A stretch of DNA of 32,205 nt from Lachnospiraceae bacterium (GTDB lineage: Bacteria; Bacillota; Clostridia; Lachnospirales; Lachnospiraceae), in the NCBI GenBank assembly GCA_017544835.1, contig JAFYDI010000023.1, forward strand, positions 1-32,205, written 5' to 3'. Shown here piece by piece: positions 1 to 8,325 of this stretch. Positions within the stretch are counted from its first letter, which is position 1. Every line of letters starts with the position of its first letter. A program made the translations under genes and the position numbers. The notes beneath the pieces were generated by a model that did no database searches, was not told where the DNA came from, and saw only the letters and a program-made list of their open reading frames with translations.

Positions 1-132
1 ATTGCCCGGAAATAATCAGTGCGGATACGTGAGGACTAAACTCCAAACAGAAAGTAGCTGAGTGGGTGCAGAACTGTTGAAATATCTCGGAATACAAACG
101 AAAATTATTCCGTCTATGCTAAGGATGGTATT

Positions 133-699
133 ATGGCAGAGGAAATATTTGATATTGTTGATGAAACCGGTAATCCTACCGGTGAAACCGTTACCAGAGC
201 TAAAGCTCATGAGGAGGGAATTCCGCATAGAACAGCCCATATATGGGTAGCGCGAGAAGTTAATGGAGAGGTTGAAGTATTGCTTCAAAAGCGTGCGCTT
301 AATAAGGAGTCATTTCCCAGAAGATACGATACTTCTTCCGCGGGACATATTCAGGCAGGTGACGAACCTTTGGAATCTGCAATAAGAGAACTCGCCGAAG
401 AACTCGGAATACAGGCAGAACCGGAAGACTTACAGTTTGCCGGAACATTTCGAATCCAATATGAGAAGGAATTTCACGGCAAGATGTTTAAAGATAATGA
501 GTTTTCTTTTGTATATATCTATAAGGGAGAAGTTCAAATTTCTGAGCTTTCAATTCAAAAAGAGGAACTGGAGTCGGTTGAATGGTTTAATCTGGAAGAA
601 GTATATCGTGCCTGTCAACCTCCCCGAGATGAAAAATTCTGTGTGCCCCTGGGTGGATTGGAAATAGTTAGAAAGTACTTCAGAGAAAAAATCAAATGA
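133..699 (+). CDS. Nudix hydrolase, IDI/YfcD-like
   Basis: A 188-residue Nudix hydrolase that probably cleaves a nucleoside diphosphate-linked substrate; the substrate cannot be read from sequence. The Nudix box spans about residues 70-92 (GHIQAGDE... RELAEELGI), keeping the REUxEExGU core that binds metal. The usual first Glu of the box is Asp here. The start (HIWVA after an N-terminal EIFDIVDE segment) and the length match the isopentenyl-diphosphate-isomerase-like group of Nudix proteins, which often lack isomerase activity. The ATG follows an AAGGAT ribosome binding site. It is the first complete gene in the window, with the next gene 49 nt downstream. Family assignment is strong; substrate is unknown. 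Confidence 0.88.
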   Translation: MAEEIFDIVDETGNPTGETVTRAKAHEEGIPHRTAHIWVAREVNGEVEVLLQKRALNKESFPRRYDTSSAGHIQAGDEPLESAIRELAEELGIQAEPEDLQFAGTFRIQYEKEFHGKMFKDNEFSFVYIYKGEVQISELSIQKEELESVEWFNLEEVYRACQPPRDEKFCVPLGGLEIVRKYFREKIK

Positions 700-748
700 G
701 GAAGACACAATAATTTATTGAACTATAAAATGAGCGGAGGATTAAAAG

Positions 749-1366
749 ATGAAGGTGCTTATTATTAACGGAAGTCCCAGAATGAACGGAAACACAACTA
801 TTGCCGTAAATGAAATGGTAAAGGTATTTGAAAAAGAAGGGGTCGAGACAGAGGTTGTACGGATAGGTACTATGGTTGTGCGCGGTTGCATAGCCTGCGG
901 CACTTGCTTTAAAAAGGGGCAGTGTGTGTTTGACGATGTGGTAAATGAACTGGCCCCCAAGTTTGAAGCGGCAGACGGACTGGTTGTTGCATCTCCGGTT
1001 TATTATGCATCGGCAAATGCTACCATCAGTGCCTGCCTTGACAGGTTGTTTTACAGCACACACTTTGATAAGACTATGAAAGTCGGGGCGTGTGTTGTAT
1101 GCGCAAGACGCGGCGGATTGTCATCGACCTTTGATGAACTTAATAAGTATTTCACCATTAGCGGTATGCCTGTAGCATCCAGCCAGTACTGGAATGACAT
1201 ACATGGAAGAGAGCCGGGGCAGGCTGTACAGGACGCAGAGGGACTTCAGACCATGAGGACACTTGCGAGAAATATGACCTTCCTGATGAGAAGTATCGCC
1301 CTTGGCAAAGAAAAATACGGACTTCCGGAAAAAGAAGAAGTTGTGCGTACACATTTTATAAGATGA
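749..1366 (+). CDS. Iron-sulfur flavoprotein / NADPH-dependent FMN reductase family
   Basis: A 205-residue flavodoxin-fold oxidoreductase. The N-terminus KVLIINGSPRMNGNT is the FMN phosphate-binding loop of the NADPH-dependent FMN reductase family, and ASPVYYASA (about residues 90-98) is the second FMN-contacting loop. A compact cysteine motif, C47-x2-C50-x2-C53-x5-C59, matches the [4Fe-4S] ligand pattern of archaeal and clostridial iron-sulfur flavoproteins, so the protein probably carries FMN and one cluster and transfers electrons in the cytosol. It has a GGAGG ribosome binding site (735-739) and is followed 57 nt later by a flavin reductase-like gene, suggesting a two-gene redox unit. The physiological electron donor and acceptor are unknown. 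Confidence 0.9.
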   Translation: MKVLIINGSPRMNGNTTIAVNEMVKVFEKEGVETEVVRIGTMVVRGCIACGTCFKKGQCVFDDVVNELAPKFEAADGLVVASPVYYASANATISACLDRLFYSTHFDKTMKVGACVVCARRGGLSSTFDELNKYFTISGMPVASSQYWNDIHGREPGQAVQDAEGLQTMRTLARNMTFLMRSIALGKEKYGLPEKEEVVRTHFIR

Positions 1367-1423
1367 TAATTGCAAAGCAAATACTGATTTTTAACTATCG
1401 CTTAAAGAAAGAGGAGGATAAAA

Positions 1424-1975
1424 ATGAGCAGAGTTAATTTTGGAGCAAAACCACTTATGTATCCCCAGCCGGTACTTATCATCGGAACCTATGATGAAAA
1501 TGGCGTACCCAATGCAATGAACGCAGCATGGGGCATCACGACGGACTTTAAGGAAATCACCATCAGTCTGTCCGAGCACAAGACTACAGATAACCTTAAG
1601 GTAAGGAAGGCTTTTACCGTAAGCATGGCTACGGAAGATCAGGTTGTTCCCTGTGACTATGTGGGAATCGAGTCAGGAAGAAAGGTTCCGGACAAGTTCA
1701 AGAAGGCAGGTTTTCATGCCACAAAGAGCGAATTCGTGGATGCGCCTCTGATTGATGAGCTTCCGCTTGCGATGGAGTGCAGGGTAAAGAGCTTCGAGGA
1801 CGGAATCCTCATCGGAGAAATCGTTAATGTATCTGCTGACGAGAGCATAGTTACTGACGGTGTAGTGGACATTAAGAAGTTAAAACCCATCAGCTTCGAT
1901 CCCTTTGGAAATGCATATTTTGGCGTGGGAGAGAAGGTAGGCAATGCATTTAAGGATGGAGCGGCGCTTAAGTAG
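1424..1975 (+). CDS. Flavin reductase family protein (flavoredoxin-like)
   Basis: A 183-residue protein of the FMN-binding split-barrel flavin reductase family. Typical features are the N-terminal KPLMYPQPVLIIGTYDENG strand-turn, the PNAMNAAWG segment that contacts flavin, and SLSEHKTTDNLK around residues 49-60, where the family binds FMN phosphate. In anaerobes such proteins act as flavoredoxins or NAD(P)H:flavin oxidoreductases. It has a strong AGGAGG site (1411-1416) and sits behind the iron-sulfur flavoprotein, so the two likely work together or are co-transcribed. A rho-independent terminator follows at about 2009. Confidence 0.9.
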   Translation: MSRVNFGAKPLMYPQPVLIIGTYDENGVPNAMNAAWGITTDFKEITISLSEHKTTDNLKVRKAFTVSMATEDQVVPCDYVGIESGRKVPDKFKKAGFHATKSEFVDAPLIDELPLAMECRVKSFEDGILIGEIVNVSADESIVTDGVVDIKKLKPISFDPFGNAYFGVGEKVGNAFKDGAALK

Positions 1976-2008
1976 AAAAGAGCAGCGGTATTATCCTGCA
2001 GCATATTT

Positions 2009-2048
2009 AAAAAACCATTTAATTTGCCATCAAATTAATGGTTTTTTT
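2009..2048 (+). terminator. Rho-independent terminator after the flavoprotein pair
   Basis: An AACCATTTAATTTG arm pairs with CAAATTAATGGTT (one bulged T), with a short CCAT loop, followed by TTTTTTAT. It closes the 749-1975 transcription unit. Confidence 0.85.
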
Positions 2049-2083
2049 ATACCCAACGACTCAAGTCTGCCTTGAGTTTACCC

Positions 2084-2112
2084 TTGAAACTTCGCTTCAC
2101 ACTCGCTACACT
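2084..2112 (+). promoter_or_regulatory. Candidate sigma-A promoter for the XRE-HD gene
   Basis: TTGAAA (2084-2089), a 17-nt spacer and TACACT (2107-2112) lie between the preceding terminator and the XRE-HD gene. A small inverted repeat, CTCAAG/CTTGAG (2060-2076), lies just upstream and could be an operator. Sequence match only. Confidence 0.45.
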
Positions 2113-2179
2113 TATCATAAGAAAATCCGTAAAATGAATATGTAACGAGCCAACAGGTCACAAGCTGAAGGAGGTCAAC

Positions 2180-3022
2180 ATGAGCAAGATACAAGAACAG
2201 CCCAAAAACATCATCGGCACCAACATAAAGAACCTGCGCGAAGCGCGTCACCTCACACAGGAGCAGGTGGCAGAGGCACTTGAAGTAACATACCAGGCAG
2301 TTTCGTCCTGGGAGCGCGGCGAATATAAGCCCGACACCGACAAACTCATCCGCCTCGCAAACCTCTTCGACGTTTCCGTATCAGCGATAGCTGAGGAGAA
2401 GCCCAAACGCTTTGAGACCAAGGACGCCATCTACAACTGGGAGCACATGAAGACCTATGTCAAGACGACCGCCAAGAACCTTAAGCTTACCAATACCCTT
2501 AAGGCCGTAGACTTCGCCGTTGCGGCTCACGAAGGTCAGAAGCGCAAGCGCTCCGACATCCCATACATATATCACCCGCTTAACCTTGCCTGTCACGCGC
2601 TTTCCATGGGTATTACCGAGGACGAAGTCATAGCGGCCTGCATGCTCCACGACGTAGTCGAAGACTGCGGTAAGACCCTCGACGACCTTCCGGTGAATGA
2701 CACGGCAAAAGAAATCGTCCGACTCGTCACCCATGCCAAAACCACCGATGACAACCGCGACACTCTCATGCGCGCGTACTACGATGGCATTGCCGCTAAC
2801 CCGCAGGCTTCTTTGGTCAAATGCCTGGACCGCTGCAACAACTTAACCACCATGTCCTGGGGCTTAAGTCGCGAGCGCATCTACCGCTACATCAAAGAAA
2901 CTGACGAATACTACCCTGCACTCCTTAAAACCCTTAAGGACACCCCCGAATACAACAGCGCCGCATGGCTTCTCAAGTATCAGATTGAGAGCATGGTGGA
3001 TATATATAAGAGACTTATGTAG
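2180..3022 (+). CDS. XRE-family regulator fused to a SpoT/MESH1-like HD hydrolase domain
   Basis: A 280-residue two-domain protein. Residues 13-70 form an XRE/Cro helix-turn-helix (NLREARHLTQEQVAEALEV, then VSSWERGEYKPD). Residues about 105-225 match the hydrolase domain of RelA/SpoT and MESH1: HEGQKRKR, PYIYHP (H132), MLHDVVED (H157, D158, E161, D162) and KCLDRCNN (D217). These are the positions that hold the catalytic metal in (p)ppGpp hydrolases. No synthetase, TGS or ACT domain is present. The likely activity is hydrolysis of an alarmone or related 3'-pyrophosphorylated nucleotide, tied to DNA binding; the link to transcription is inference. It has a GAAGGAGG ribosome binding site and is monocistronic by position. 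Domain assignments are firm, the substrate is not. Confidence 0.88.
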   Translation: MSKIQEQPKNIIGTNIKNLREARHLTQEQVAEALEVTYQAVSSWERGEYKPDTDKLIRLANLFDVSVSAIAEEKPKRFETKDAIYNWEHMKTYVKTTAKNLKLTNTLKAVDFAVAAHEGQKRKRSDIPYIYHPLNLACHALSMGITEDEVIAACMLHDVVEDCGKTLDDLPVNDTAKEIVRLVTHAKTTDDNRDTLMRAYYDGIAANPQASLVKCLDRCNNLTTMSWGLSRERIYRYIKETDEYYPALLKTLKDTPEYNSAAWLLKYQIESMVDIYKRLM

Positions 3023-3186
3023 GTATATCACAGCAACGATTATACATATTGAAAAATGTTGATAAATATGATAAATATGTTAATTTAGGAACTAACACAG
3101 TAGGCAAATGACTTTGACAGAAGCAATTGCTGCGGTTATTAATTATTTCGAACGGAAATTCGGGCATTTGGGAGGATTGAATTGTA

Positions 3187-3942
3187 ATGCTGAATCAGTT
3201 TTCAAGAACGCAATTGCTGTATGGCGTTGAATCCATGGATAAACTTGCGGCTTCGCGTGTTGCGGTTTTTGGCATAGGCGGTGTGGGCGGATATGTTGTT
3301 GAAGCTTTGGCAAGAAGCGGTGTGGGGGCATTGGACCTTATAGACGATGATAAAGTCTGTCTTACCAACCTCAATCGACAGATACTTGCAACAAGAAAAA
3401 CAGTCGGAAAATACAAGGTTGATGTCGCTAAAGAGCGCGTCCATGAAATAAATCCCGATTGCGAAGTCAGAGCGTATAAAACCTTCTTTTTACCTGAAAC
3501 ACAGGATCAGTTTGATTTTTCGGAGTACGACTACGTAGTCGATGCGATAGATACGATCACAGGAAAGTTAGCTATAATAGAAATGGCAAAAGAAGCGAAT
3601 GTGCCTGTCATTTCCTCCATGGGAGCCGGCAACAAAGTAAATGCTGCCATGTTTGAGGTGGCTGACATTTACGAAACCTCTGTTTGCCCGCTTGCTAAGG
3701 TGATGAGACGCGAATGCAGAAAGAGGAACATTGATTCTCTTAAGGTCGTTTATTCAAAAGAAAAACCCATAAGACCGTTAGAAGATATGTCCATCAGCTG
3801 CAGACAGCACTGCATCTGTCCGCCGGGAACCGTCAGAAAATGTACGGAACGAAGGGACATTCCGGGATCGACAGCATTTGTTCCGTCGGTAGCAGGCTTG
3901 ATTATTGCAGGTGAAATAATCAATGATCTTACAGTTATGTGA
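3187..3942 (+). CDS. tcdA: tRNA threonylcarbamoyladenosine dehydratase TcdA
   Basis: A 251-residue E1/ThiF/MoeB-fold enzyme. It matches the TcdA (CsdL/YgdL) family, which uses ATP to cyclise t6A37 of ANN-decoding tRNAs to ct6A. Diagnostic segments are FSRTQLLYG at the start, the nucleotide-binding loop GIGGVGGYVVEALARSG (about residues 29-45), LIDDDKVCLTNLNRQI, DAIDTITGK and the C-terminal PGSTAFVPSVAGLIIA. The length is close to that of characterised members. GGGAGG is about 11 nt upstream of the ATG. A terminator follows directly, so the gene is probably transcribed alone. Confidence 0.95.
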   Translation: MLNQFSRTQLLYGVESMDKLAASRVAVFGIGGVGGYVVEALARSGVGALDLIDDDKVCLTNLNRQILATRKTVGKYKVDVAKERVHEINPDCEVRAYKTFFLPETQDQFDFSEYDYVVDAIDTITGKLAIIEMAKEANVPVISSMGAGNKVNAAMFEVADIYETSVCPLAKVMRRECRKRNIDSLKVVYSKEKPIRPLEDMSISCRQHCICPPGTVRKCTERRDIPGSTAFVPSVAGLIIAGEIINDLTVM

Positions 3943-3949
3943 AATAATC

Positions 3950-3987
3950 AAAACCCTCATCTCTTAATTGAAGTGAGGGTTTTCTTT
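3950..3987 (+). terminator. Rho-independent terminator after tcdA
   Basis: AAAACCCTCA and TGAGGGTTTT form a 10-bp stem around a 14-nt loop, with a T-rich continuation (CTTTAT). Confidence 0.85.
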
Positions 3988-4088
3988 ATCCTGTATCGGA
4001 GTAAGCTCTTGCGGATTCAAAATATGCAGTTTAGCGCATTTTTAATCATTTCGTAATACCATATTCTGTGAAAGGATTGGTATAAAAT

Positions 4089-5558
4089 ATGAGTCTGCAA
4101 GAAAAACAAGTATACGAAAGCAACCTGTTAGCCTTCAAACTGGCTTGCATAATTAATGTCTTTGAAATTCTATCCACCGTTGTCTACAGAGCCGAAAGGG
4201 TGGGTGTCTTAAACACAGCAGCAATGCTTGCTATACAATTTGTTATCCTGGGAATATTTGTGCTTAGCTTCATAAAGTTCAATCGGGACGAGAAGGGCAA
4301 ATATCTGAGCATGGGCTGTATGATAGCAGGCTATCTGATAGTAATGCTGGGCTCGGTTCATGTGCCCTATTTGTGGGCTTTTGGACCGTCACTCCTGATT
4401 CTGGTACTTCTTTATACCGATCCCAAGCTTACGTGTATTACGGCAGGCGCTGTGGTTGCCATTAATTTGTTGTATGTCGTCTTATTCTTAAATATGTCAC
4501 TTGAACGAGCAAGCAGACAAAATATGGTTTTTACTGATGCGGTATATGCCCTGCTAATGGGCTTAATGGTTGTATTTTACGTAAGACTCAGTAACAGACA
4601 AAACACCGAGACCATTGACGAGATACAGGGAGCCGCCGAAAGGCAAAAGAAAGATGCTGAAATCATAAAGTCAATCGGCGTTCAGATTGGTGAAAAATTA
4701 GAGGAAGCCAATGAAGCAATGGAGTCGCTTGCTTTGAAGGTTACTTCCAGTGCCGACGCTTCCGAGGAAATATCACAATCCGTGACGTTAACTGCCGAGG
4801 CTATTCAGACGCAGACCGAGATGAATGCAAACATCACGGAATCGCTTGAGGACATTGCCCATCAGTCAAGCGAAATGCGTAACAACGCAGACGAGGTTAC
4901 CGATAACATCAACGACGGCAACACTTTGGTAAAAGAACTTACCGCAAAGGCCAAAGAAGCCTCGGTTATCAACGAAGAAACCGCCGAGATGACCCTGAAC
5001 CTTCAGAAGTCCGCCGGCACCGTTAAAGAAATCGTAGCCGCAATCCTTTCCATATCAGGACAGACAAACCTCCTTGCTTTAAACGCTTCCATCGAAGCTG
5101 CCAGAGCAGGAGAAGCGGGAAGAGGCTTCGCAGTTGTTGCGGATGAAATCCGTGAACTTTCCGAGCATACCAAGCAATCCGCCGAGCAAATCGCATCTAC
5201 TATCGACGACCTTATCGGCAAGGTAGATGTTGCTGCAAAGAATATGGACAAATGCGTTGAATCCGCCAACGAACAGGGAGAAATCATCTCTAAGACCGGC
5301 GAGAAGTTTGAAGTCATCCTTGAAAAGGTTTCGGACCTTACTGCAAGGGCGACCAAAATCTCAGACAACGTTGATGCCTGCGTAACAGCCAACACTGCAG
5401 TTATGGACGCAATCAGCAACCTTTCCGCCACATCCGAAGAAGTTGCCGCATCTTCCCAGTCCGCCATCGAAATTAGCGAAGACTGCAAAAAAGACATGGC
5501 TGCCACAAAGGATATTCTTGGAAAGATTCTGGAAATCAGCAGAAGCGGAAATAAGTAA
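4089..5558 (+). CDS. Methyl-accepting chemotaxis protein with six-TM sensor region
   Basis: A 489-residue chemoreceptor. About six hydrophobic segments lie at residues 12-35, 45-62, 72-90, 94-109, 114-134 and 145-166. They replace the usual periplasmic ligand domain, resembling MASE-type membrane sensors. No HAMP domain is evident; a coiled coil follows the last helix directly. The MCP signalling hairpin is intact, with the tip motif [20 protein letters not shown] and then [16 protein letters not shown], which contact CheA and CheW. Long Ala/Glu/Ser-rich helices flank it. No che or fli genes are adjacent. The stimulus is probably sensed within the membrane or from its energetic state; that is inference. 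An AAAGGA site lies 12 nt before the ATG. Confidence 0.93.
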   Translation: MSLQEKQVYESNLLAFKLACIINVFEILSTVVYRAERVGVLNTAAMLAIQFVILGIFVLSFIKFNRDEKGKYLSMGCMIAGYLIVMLGSVHVPYLWAFGPSLLILVLLYTDPKLTCITAGAVVAINLLYVVLFLNMSLERASRQNMVFTDAVYALLMGLMVVFYVRLSNRQNTETIDEIQGAAERQKKDAEIIKSIGVQIGEKLEEANEAMESLALKVTSSADASEEISQSVTLTAEAIQTQTEMNANITESLEDIAHQSSEMRNNADEVTDNINDGNTLVKELTAKAKEASVINEETAEMTLNLQKSAGTVKEIVAAILSISGQTNLLALNASIEAARAGEAGRGFAVVADEIRELSEHTKQSAEQIASTIDDLIGKVDVAAKNMDKCVESANEQGEIISKTGEKFEVILEKVSDLTARATKISDNVDACVTANTAVMDAISNLSATSEEVAASSQSAIEISEDCKKDMAATKDILGKILEISRSGNK

Positions 5559-5642
5559 AAAGAAATGTTTACAAAGATTAATGCCTTCACTGCAGAAATG
5601 CGGTGGAGGTATTTTTGCGCCTAAAATCAAGAAATTCACCAC

Positions 5643-5668
5643 TTGCAGCGCGGTACTTATGGTATAAT
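5643..5668 (+). promoter_or_regulatory. Extended -10 promoter for the methylase gene
   Basis: TGGTATAAT (TATAAT at 5663-5668) fits an extended -10 box. A TTGCAG -35-like hexamer lies 14 nt upstream, which is too close to be ideal. The promoter would lie inside a longer ORF starting at 5603, supporting the downstream start at 5690. Confidence 0.55.
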
Positions 5669-5689
5669 CCGCATAGGAGAATTTATCTT

Positions 5690-6775
5690 ATGAAACGTAC
5701 TTACCCCGATTACTATGATAACTTTGTATGCATAGCGGATAAATGCCCTGAGACCTGTTGCGCGGGCTGGCAGATAGAGATTGATGAGGAAGCATTAAAG
5801 CGGTATCGCGACAAGAAGATTGAAACCGTAGATTTTAAGCACGAATGTTTCAAGCAGGACAAAGAAAAACGTTGCAAGAACCTAAACGAAAAAGGTCTTT
5901 GCAAGCTGATTTTGGAACATGGCGAAGATATTTTATGTAACACTTGCAGGCTTTTTCCGCGCCACATTGAGGAGTTTGAAAATGTGCGGGAGTATTCACT
6001 CAGCATTTCCTGCCCGGAGGTGGCACAGTACCTTATTAAACGCAAAGAACCGGTGACATACAGAACGGTTGAAGATAGAGAAATTGATACGGAAGAGTAC
6101 GATAGCGAGGAACAGTTGGTTTACATAAAGCTGTTTTCGCTGCGTGAAGCATTCTTTGAGACCGTACTTGACAGAACGCTTTCTTTGGCCGAGAAAGCCG
6201 GCAGGATTCTTGCAATCGCAAGGGAATTCCAGAATCAGACAGATGATGTTTTAATGAGTGACGCAGACTTAGATTCGGTAGATGTAGAGCGCGCGAAAGT
6301 GGCAGAACATGATCCGTTGAAAATCACCACAGACCAACGTTATGAGCTCTTTAAGGTCATGAAAAAGTGGGAGTATACCGGCGAGGAGTTTAAAAACGTA
6401 CTTAAGGTGACAGAGAAAGCGCTGTACATAGACCGCCCGCAGGATGAGGCTGCATTGGAGGAAGAAATGAGGGCTTCGCTTTCCGCAAAAGGCATTGACT
6501 GGGACATTGTGACCGAGCAAATACTTCACTATTTCCTGTACATCTATTTTTGCGGTTCTGCATACGATGAGTATTATTATGGCCAGGCACAGCTTGCAGT
6601 GGCGGCCTGCCTTCATTTAAAGGATTTTGCAATGGCGCGCTTTAAGATGAACGGCATCATCAGTACTGAAGACGTGATTTATTTTACTTACTTATACGCA
6701 AGAGAGCTGGAGCACTCGGTACCTAATGTCCTTGCAACCGAAAGGTACATGGACGAGCACCCGCTCGTAGATTGA
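5690..6775 (+). CDS. FliB-family (flagellin) lysine-N-methylase
   Basis: A 361-residue protein of the FliB family, which methylates lysines on flagellin in Salmonella and has many uncharacterised Firmicutes members. The cysteine-rich N-terminus is typical: C14-x4-C19-x3-C23-C24 followed by GWQIEIDEEAL. CKNLNEKGLCKL and ILCNTCRLFPR come next; these cysteines are thought to bind an iron-sulfur cluster or metal. I chose ATG 5690 over the in-frame 5603 because 5690 has AGGAGA 9 nt upstream and the family homology begins there. Its position behind a chemoreceptor fits a motile host, but no flagellin gene is present, so the substrate is open. Confidence 0.85.
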   Translation: MKRTYPDYYDNFVCIADKCPETCCAGWQIEIDEEALKRYRDKKIETVDFKHECFKQDKEKRCKNLNEKGLCKLILEHGEDILCNTCRLFPRHIEEFENVREYSLSISCPEVAQYLIKRKEPVTYRTVEDREIDTEEYDSEEQLVYIKLFSLREAFFETVLDRTLSLAEKAGRILAIAREFQNQTDDVLMSDADLDSVDVERAKVAEHDPLKITTDQRYELFKVMKKWEYTGEEFKNVLKVTEKALYIDRPQDEAALEEEMRASLSAKGIDWDIVTEQILHYFLYIYFCGSAYDEYYYGQAQLAVAACLHLKDFAMARFKMNGIISTEDVIYFTYLYARELEHSVPNVLATERYMDEHPLVD

Positions 6776-6790
6776 TTAGGAGATAATACT

Positions 6791-6874
6791 ATGGCCGGCG
6801 AGGCACATCCTGACGGTTCGGTTCAAAGATTGATATTAGGATTACTTTACGAAGGGGATGACCATGATATTTAA
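6791..6874 (+). CDS. Small ORF overlapping the next gene (possible leader peptide)
   Basis: A 27-codon ORF (MAGEAHPDGSVQRLILGLLY then EGDDHDI) with a good TTAGGAGA site 6-7 nt upstream. Its stop codon (6872-6874) lies just inside the next gene, whose probable start is 6864. The arrangement fits translational coupling. No family is recognised, and it could be chance. Confidence 0.35.
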   Translation: MAGEAHPDGSVQRLILGLLYEGDDHDI

Positions 6875-7253
6875 AGAAGGAATCGGCTGGAAAGCCTGCT
6901 TTGACGAAGAAAGAAACCTTTATACCGCTAAACGAAGCGGCTCGGGTTACTGTCATTTGTATGAGATTAATAAAGATATATTCGATTCTTTAAAAGAAGG
7001 CGCAAGCGATGACGAAGTCTATCGCCTGTTCGATGGAGGGCGGCACTTATACATGGACGTAGATGACCGTTGCGGTCCGCCTTATACCGTCGTATTCGAT
7101 GATGATTATGAAAAGCTCTGCCCGTGGGCAAATGTGGCTTCAAGTGACAATGTCTGGCCCGACGAGTTAACCGATGCCGCAGTAGAATTGTTCGAATCTG
7201 AGAAGAACAATCGCGAGCAGAGACGCAAGAAACGCAAGGAGCGGGAGGAATAA
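6864..7253 (+). CDS. Small acidic protein of unknown function
   Basis: About 129 residues, not recognised. The sequence is rich in Asp, Glu and Tyr (YMDVDDRCGPPYTVVFDDDY) and ends in a highly charged helix (NNREQRRKKRKEREE). There is no signal peptide or TM segment, so it is probably cytosolic. ATG 6864 is preferred over ATG 6858 because the GAAGGGG ribosome binding site ends at 6857, giving normal 6-nt spacing to 6864 and none to 6858. It ends 1 nt before the SGNH hydrolase start, so the two are likely co-translated. Confidence 0.7.
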   Translation: MIFKEGIGWKACFDEERNLYTAKRSGSGYCHLYEINKDIFDSLKEGASDDEVYRLFDGGRHLYMDVDDRCGPPYTVVFDDDYEKLCPWANVASSDNVWPDELTDAAVELFESEKNNREQRRKKRKEREE

Positions 7254-7254
7254 C

Positions 7255-7902
7255 ATGAAAAAACGTATCATATGCTTCGGCGATTCCAATACCTGGGGAT
7301 ACAATCCCACAAACGGAAGCCGCTACGATGAAAATACAAGATGGCCCCAGGTGCTTCAAAATCTCCTCGGAGATGACTATACGATTATTGAAGAAGGCCA
7401 AAACGGCAGAACCATTGCCAACGCCGACCCGTGGGAGTGGGGATGTAAGTGCGGCATGGACTACATACTTCCCATGGTGGAAAGTCAGAAGCCCTTTGAT
7501 CTTCTCATAATAATGCTTGGCTCCAACGACCTTAAAGCCAAGTTTCATCTGCCCGCAGGAGATATAGCAGGAAGCCTTCAGAATATGCTTATGAAGACCA
7601 AAAGTTTCTTGCAGTATCAGTGTGGCATACAGCCGAGGATATTAATCGTATCTCCTCCGTATCTTGGGGAGAATCTGGCAACATCTCCTTTTGCGCCTTT
7701 TTTTGACGTAGATTCCGTGATTGAGAATTCCAAGCATTTAGCTTACTGGTATGAGTTCGTTGCCAAGCAGTTTGACTGCGATTTTCTGGATGCCGCGACC
7801 ATCTGTAAGGCCGGAGACGTAGACAGCCTCCACCTTATGGAAGACGGGCACAAGAATCTGGCGGAAGGTATTTATCGCGAGATTCTTAAGATGAAGCTTT
7901 AA
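7255..7902 (+). CDS. SGNH/GDSL hydrolase (arylesterase type)
   Basis: A 215-residue cytosolic esterase of the SGNH superfamily. Block I is CFGDSNTWGYNP with nucleophile Ser11. The block II/III residues sit in GQNGRTI and MLGSNDLK, and block V is DSLHLMEDGH, supplying the catalytic Asp and His. Size and motifs resemble small bacterial arylesterases/acyltransferases such as the MsAcT group. The start has GGAGG 5-6 nt upstream and lies 1 nt after the preceding stop. The natural ester substrate is unknown. Confidence 0.92.
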   Translation: MKKRIICFGDSNTWGYNPTNGSRYDENTRWPQVLQNLLGDDYTIIEEGQNGRTIANADPWEWGCKCGMDYILPMVESQKPFDLLIIMLGSNDLKAKFHLPAGDIAGSLQNMLMKTKSFLQYQCGIQPRILIVSPPYLGENLATSPFAPFFDVDSVIENSKHLAYWYEFVAKQFDCDFLDAATICKAGDVDSLHLMEDGHKNLAEGIYREILKMKL

Positions 7903-8030
7903 ATAGAATGCTCTTTAAATTGAGCGGACCCGCATGAGTTCGCAGAGTATATAGGAGTTAAGTACGGAGATCGTCTGCAGTGCAAGCTGATGCGCGTAGG
8001 CGAGAAACTGACAGTGGGGGAGTAGCAATC

Positions 8031-8258
8031 ATGGCATGGTTTAAGTTAGGGAAGAAGGCACCTGCGCCGTCATACGAATACGATCCTTCGGCAGAACGCC
8101 CGATAATTCGCGCTTCCATCTGCACAGGCGAGCAGGTCGCAGGCTTTAAGAATCGTCACACCGGCGAGTTCCATGAAGTCATGCTGATTCGAGGCGATGA
8201 GGACAAAGAACTGTTCATGAGGATATATAATCTTAATCAGGTTGAGAAGGAGTACTAA
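8031..8258 (+). CDS. Small conserved protein of unknown function
   Basis: A 75-residue protein beginning MAWFKLGKKAPAPSYEYDP. The central block (RASICTGEQVAGFK, then FHEVMLIR) recalls a short family widespread in Clostridia that databases sometimes label aspartate dehydrogenase, from memory and probably wrongly; nothing here resembles a dehydrogenase. ATG 8031 is chosen because GGGGGAG lies 8 nt upstream; an in-frame ATG at 7980 lacks such a site and adds an unconserved-looking tail. Predicted cytosolic, role unknown. Confidence 0.75.
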   Translation: MAWFKLGKKAPAPSYEYDPSAERPIIRASICTGEQVAGFKNRHTGEFHEVMLIRGDEDKELFMRIYNLNQVEKEY

Positions 8259-8271
8259 GCGGAATATAAGA

Positions 8272-8297
8272 ACCGGAGAAATTTGTGTCCGGTCCTT
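8272..8297 (+). terminator. Weak hairpin, possible attenuator
   Basis: ACCGGA and TCCGGT pair around a 10-nt loop, followed by CCTTTAT. The short stem and poor T run make it a weak terminator at best, between the small protein and the SDR gene. Confidence 0.3.
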
Positions 8298-8325
8298 TAT
8301 GTAAAGGTATTATGGAGGCGTTTTT

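Noticed and set aside
2-61. Open frame from the window edge ending LQTESS then TGA, possibly the tail of an upstream gene
   Set aside because: Only 19 residues with no recognisable family; a chance open frame is as likely.
3108-3230. 40-codon ORF (MTLTEAIAAVINYFERKFGH start) overlapping the tcdA start
   Set aside because: It has no clear ribosome binding site and its 3' third lies in another frame of tcdA.
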